Source of the DNA: an uncultured Clostridia bacterium
GTDB taxonomy: Bacteria; Bacillota; Clostridia; Oscillospirales; Acutalibacteraceae
Assembly: GCA_937876375.1 (NCBI GenBank)
Contig: CALEHY010000009.1
Location: 1-64,000 of the forward strand
Direction of reading: 5' to 3'
Length of the DNA: 64,000 nt
Shown: positions 62,814 through 64,000 of the stretch, piece after piece
Numbering within the stretch: position 1 is the stretch's first letter
Layout of the letters: each line of letters begins with the position of its first letter
Notes under the pieces: model-generated
What the model saw: the letters and a program-made list of their open reading frames with translations, nothing else
Told to the model about the DNA's origin: nothing
Databases searched by the model: none
Position numbers and translations under genes: made by a program

Positions 62814-64000
62814 ATGGAAACAACTCAAGTCGTAGCTCCATCGGACAAGAAACATGTCAAGTCCTCGGAGTTCATACTGTACCTTGTTGCAGTATTCTTC
62901 TACACGAACATGACTGGTATGGTTGGCTCTTATCGTAACGCATATATCGTTAATGTATTGAGACTAACTGACAACCAAGCATCATTGTTCAACGCACTAG
63001 TTGGTGTAATTCCATTCATCCTTAATTTCTTCATCGCCATGTATATCGATGGTAGAAAGATGGGCAAGGCTGGAAAATTTAGACCACTAGGCTTAATCGC
63101 AGCAATTCCTACTGGAATTTTGTTGGTACTCAGCTTTTGGGCACCACCTGCAATCTCTGGAACAATCCTAATGATTTACGTTACAACAATCGCTGTATCT
63201 TGGTCTGTCGCAACGCATTTCGGTAACTCTGTAAACATGGTTGCCATCGTTATGACACCAAATATGAAAGAACGTGACAACGTAATTTCATTCAGAAGTA
63301 TTTGTTCTGCTGTTGGTAACTCTGCTCCACTCGTTGTCGTTCTTGTAATCGGTCTATTCATCAAGGACGAAGGCACACAGTACATTATCAGTGCCGGTCT
63401 ATGTGGTGTTGTTGGTGTAATTGCAATGCTACTCGGTATGAGAGTTGTACACGAAAGAGTTGAATACACCTCTGAAAAGAAAAATCCACTTATCGGATTT
63501 AAGGACGTACTAGTAAACAAGTATGCATGGGTAATCATTATCTCTGAGTTCCTAAAGAGCTTTAGAGGAATTGCAAACTTCATGGGTCCATTCCTTGCAG
63601 CTGCTCTACTTGGTAGCACCTCAAAGTTCTTACTATTTGGTCTACCTACTGGTATCGGTACTGCTGTTGGTATGCTCATCATCAACTTCCTACTTAAGAA
63701 ATTCAATTCAAAGGTTCTATATATCGCAAGTGGTATCTATTCTGTTGTTATCAACTCACTTGCATTCCTTATTGGATATACATATTTCAAGAGTGGAAAT
63801 TCTGCTTTGCAGATTGTATTCATCGTATTCTTATTCCTAATCGGTCTACAGTTTGGTGCATCAAACCTTCTACCTACAATGTTCCAGGCTGACGTTCTTG
63901 AGACAATTGAGCTAAAAACTAGCAAGAGACTTGACGCTACACTACCATTTGTTATCGGTATAGGTACAATGATTAGTGGTACAATCGCTGGTATTCTATC
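62814..64000 (+). CDS. MFS transporter, GPH (glycoside-pentoside-hexuronide) type, 3' end cut
   Basis: The open frame runs off the right edge, giving about 395 residues without a stop. It is a polytopic carrier: TMs start near residue 20 (ILYLVAVFFYTNMTGMVG), with YIDGRKMGKAGKFRPLGLI between TMs as in the GPH/melibiose-type MFS loop, and ERDNVISFRSICSAVGN typical of the same group. At least nine helices are visible. The substrate, perhaps a sugar or glycoside, is unknown. It has its own ribosome binding site. Confidence 0.85.
   Translation, partial: METTQVVAPSDKKHVKSSEFILYLVAVFFYTNMTGMVGSYRNAYIVNVLRLTDNQASLFNALVGVIPFILNFFIAMYIDGRKMGKAGKFRPLGLIAAIPTGILLVLSFWAPPAISGTILMIYVTTIAVSWSVATHFGNSVNMVAIVMTPNMKERDNVISFRSICSAVGNSAPLVVVLVIGLFIKDEGTQYIISAGLCGVVGVIAMLLGMRVVHERVEYTSEKKNPLIGFKDVLVNKYAWVIIISEFLKSFRGIANFMGPFLAAALLGSTSKFLLFGLPTGIGTAVGMLIINFLLKKFNSKVLYIASGIYSVVINSLAFLIGYTYFKSGNSALQIVFIVFLFLIGLQFGASNLLPTMFQADVLETIELKTSKRLDATLPFVIGIGTMISGTIAGIL

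Noticed and set aside
63176..63706. 176-codon minus-strand frame at the right end
   Set aside because: It is antisense to the MFS transporter, whose translation is clearly a membrane protein with family motifs; the minus frame has none.
1..64000. CRISPR arrays, insertion sequences, prophage, integrase or defence island
   Set aside because: No repeat array, transposase, integrase or phage structural gene was seen; gene content is conserved housekeeping and sporulation with a few accessory genes.

Overview
The window looks like the chromosome of a low-GC, endospore-forming Gram-positive bacterium of the class Clostridia, probably an Oscillospirales/Ruminococcaceae-like gut organism. The phylum-level inference rests on the complete spoIIIAA-AH operon, spoIIID, the Gram-positive AddAB nuclease-helicase, the dgt-dnaG-rpoD block, a SAM-I riboswitch on metK and AGGAGG-type ribosome binding sites. 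The family is a guess from gene order and codon style. I see no phage, insertion sequence, CRISPR array or island boundary, and every gene is intact except those cut by the window edges.

Almost everything from 1 to 51.3 kb is read from the minus strand, in tight operons. Going down the transcripts from high to low coordinates: (i) spoIIIAA-AH (51.3-46.6 kb), the mother-cell side of the spore feeding-tube complex. (ii) asp23, then a hairpin terminator, then nusB - tsaD-like - xseA - xseB - ispA - dxs - tlyA - nadK - argR - recN - tyrS (46.6-35.7 kb). This order is close to the Bacillus nusB-recN region, but without accBC, folD, spoIVB and spo0A. (iii) A ten-gene run from ligA to addA (35.5-19.8 kb), with gaps of 12 bp or less or small overlaps, behind a near-consensus promoter. 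It carries DNA ligase, MurD, two M42 peptidases, a PLP lyase-like protein and AddBA. (iv) rpmE and yigZ. (v) dgt - dnaG - rpoD - DUF896 - tmk - GNAT - DJ-1 - 5-FTHF cyclo-ligase - mltG - U32 (17.9-9.1 kb), then a class B PBP and a WYL regulator. (vi) lon - engB - lysA. (vii) yerC - methyltransferase - hslO. (viii) A tRNA-Val cut by the left edge.

The plus-strand genes are a membrane metallophosphoesterase (18.0 kb), a GtrA-YfhO fusion (51.4 kb), a divergent PRPP synthetase with a small membrane-anchored partner, spoIIID, proC-AIM24, a two-domain SDR/zinc-ribbon protein (59.8 kb) and a GPH-type MFS transporter running off the right edge. metK and rmuC face them on the minus strand.

At least ten sigma-A-type promoters with exactly 17-nt spacers can be read by eye, and several perfect or near-perfect terminators. 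Nothing here is clearly a new system. The points most worth following are the hairpin terminators placed directly on the ribosome binding sites of pbp, nusB and yigZ; the SDR/zinc-ribbon protein; the divergent PRPP synthetase pair; the tsaD-like paralogue; and an unrecognised two-helix membrane protein between ligA and murD.
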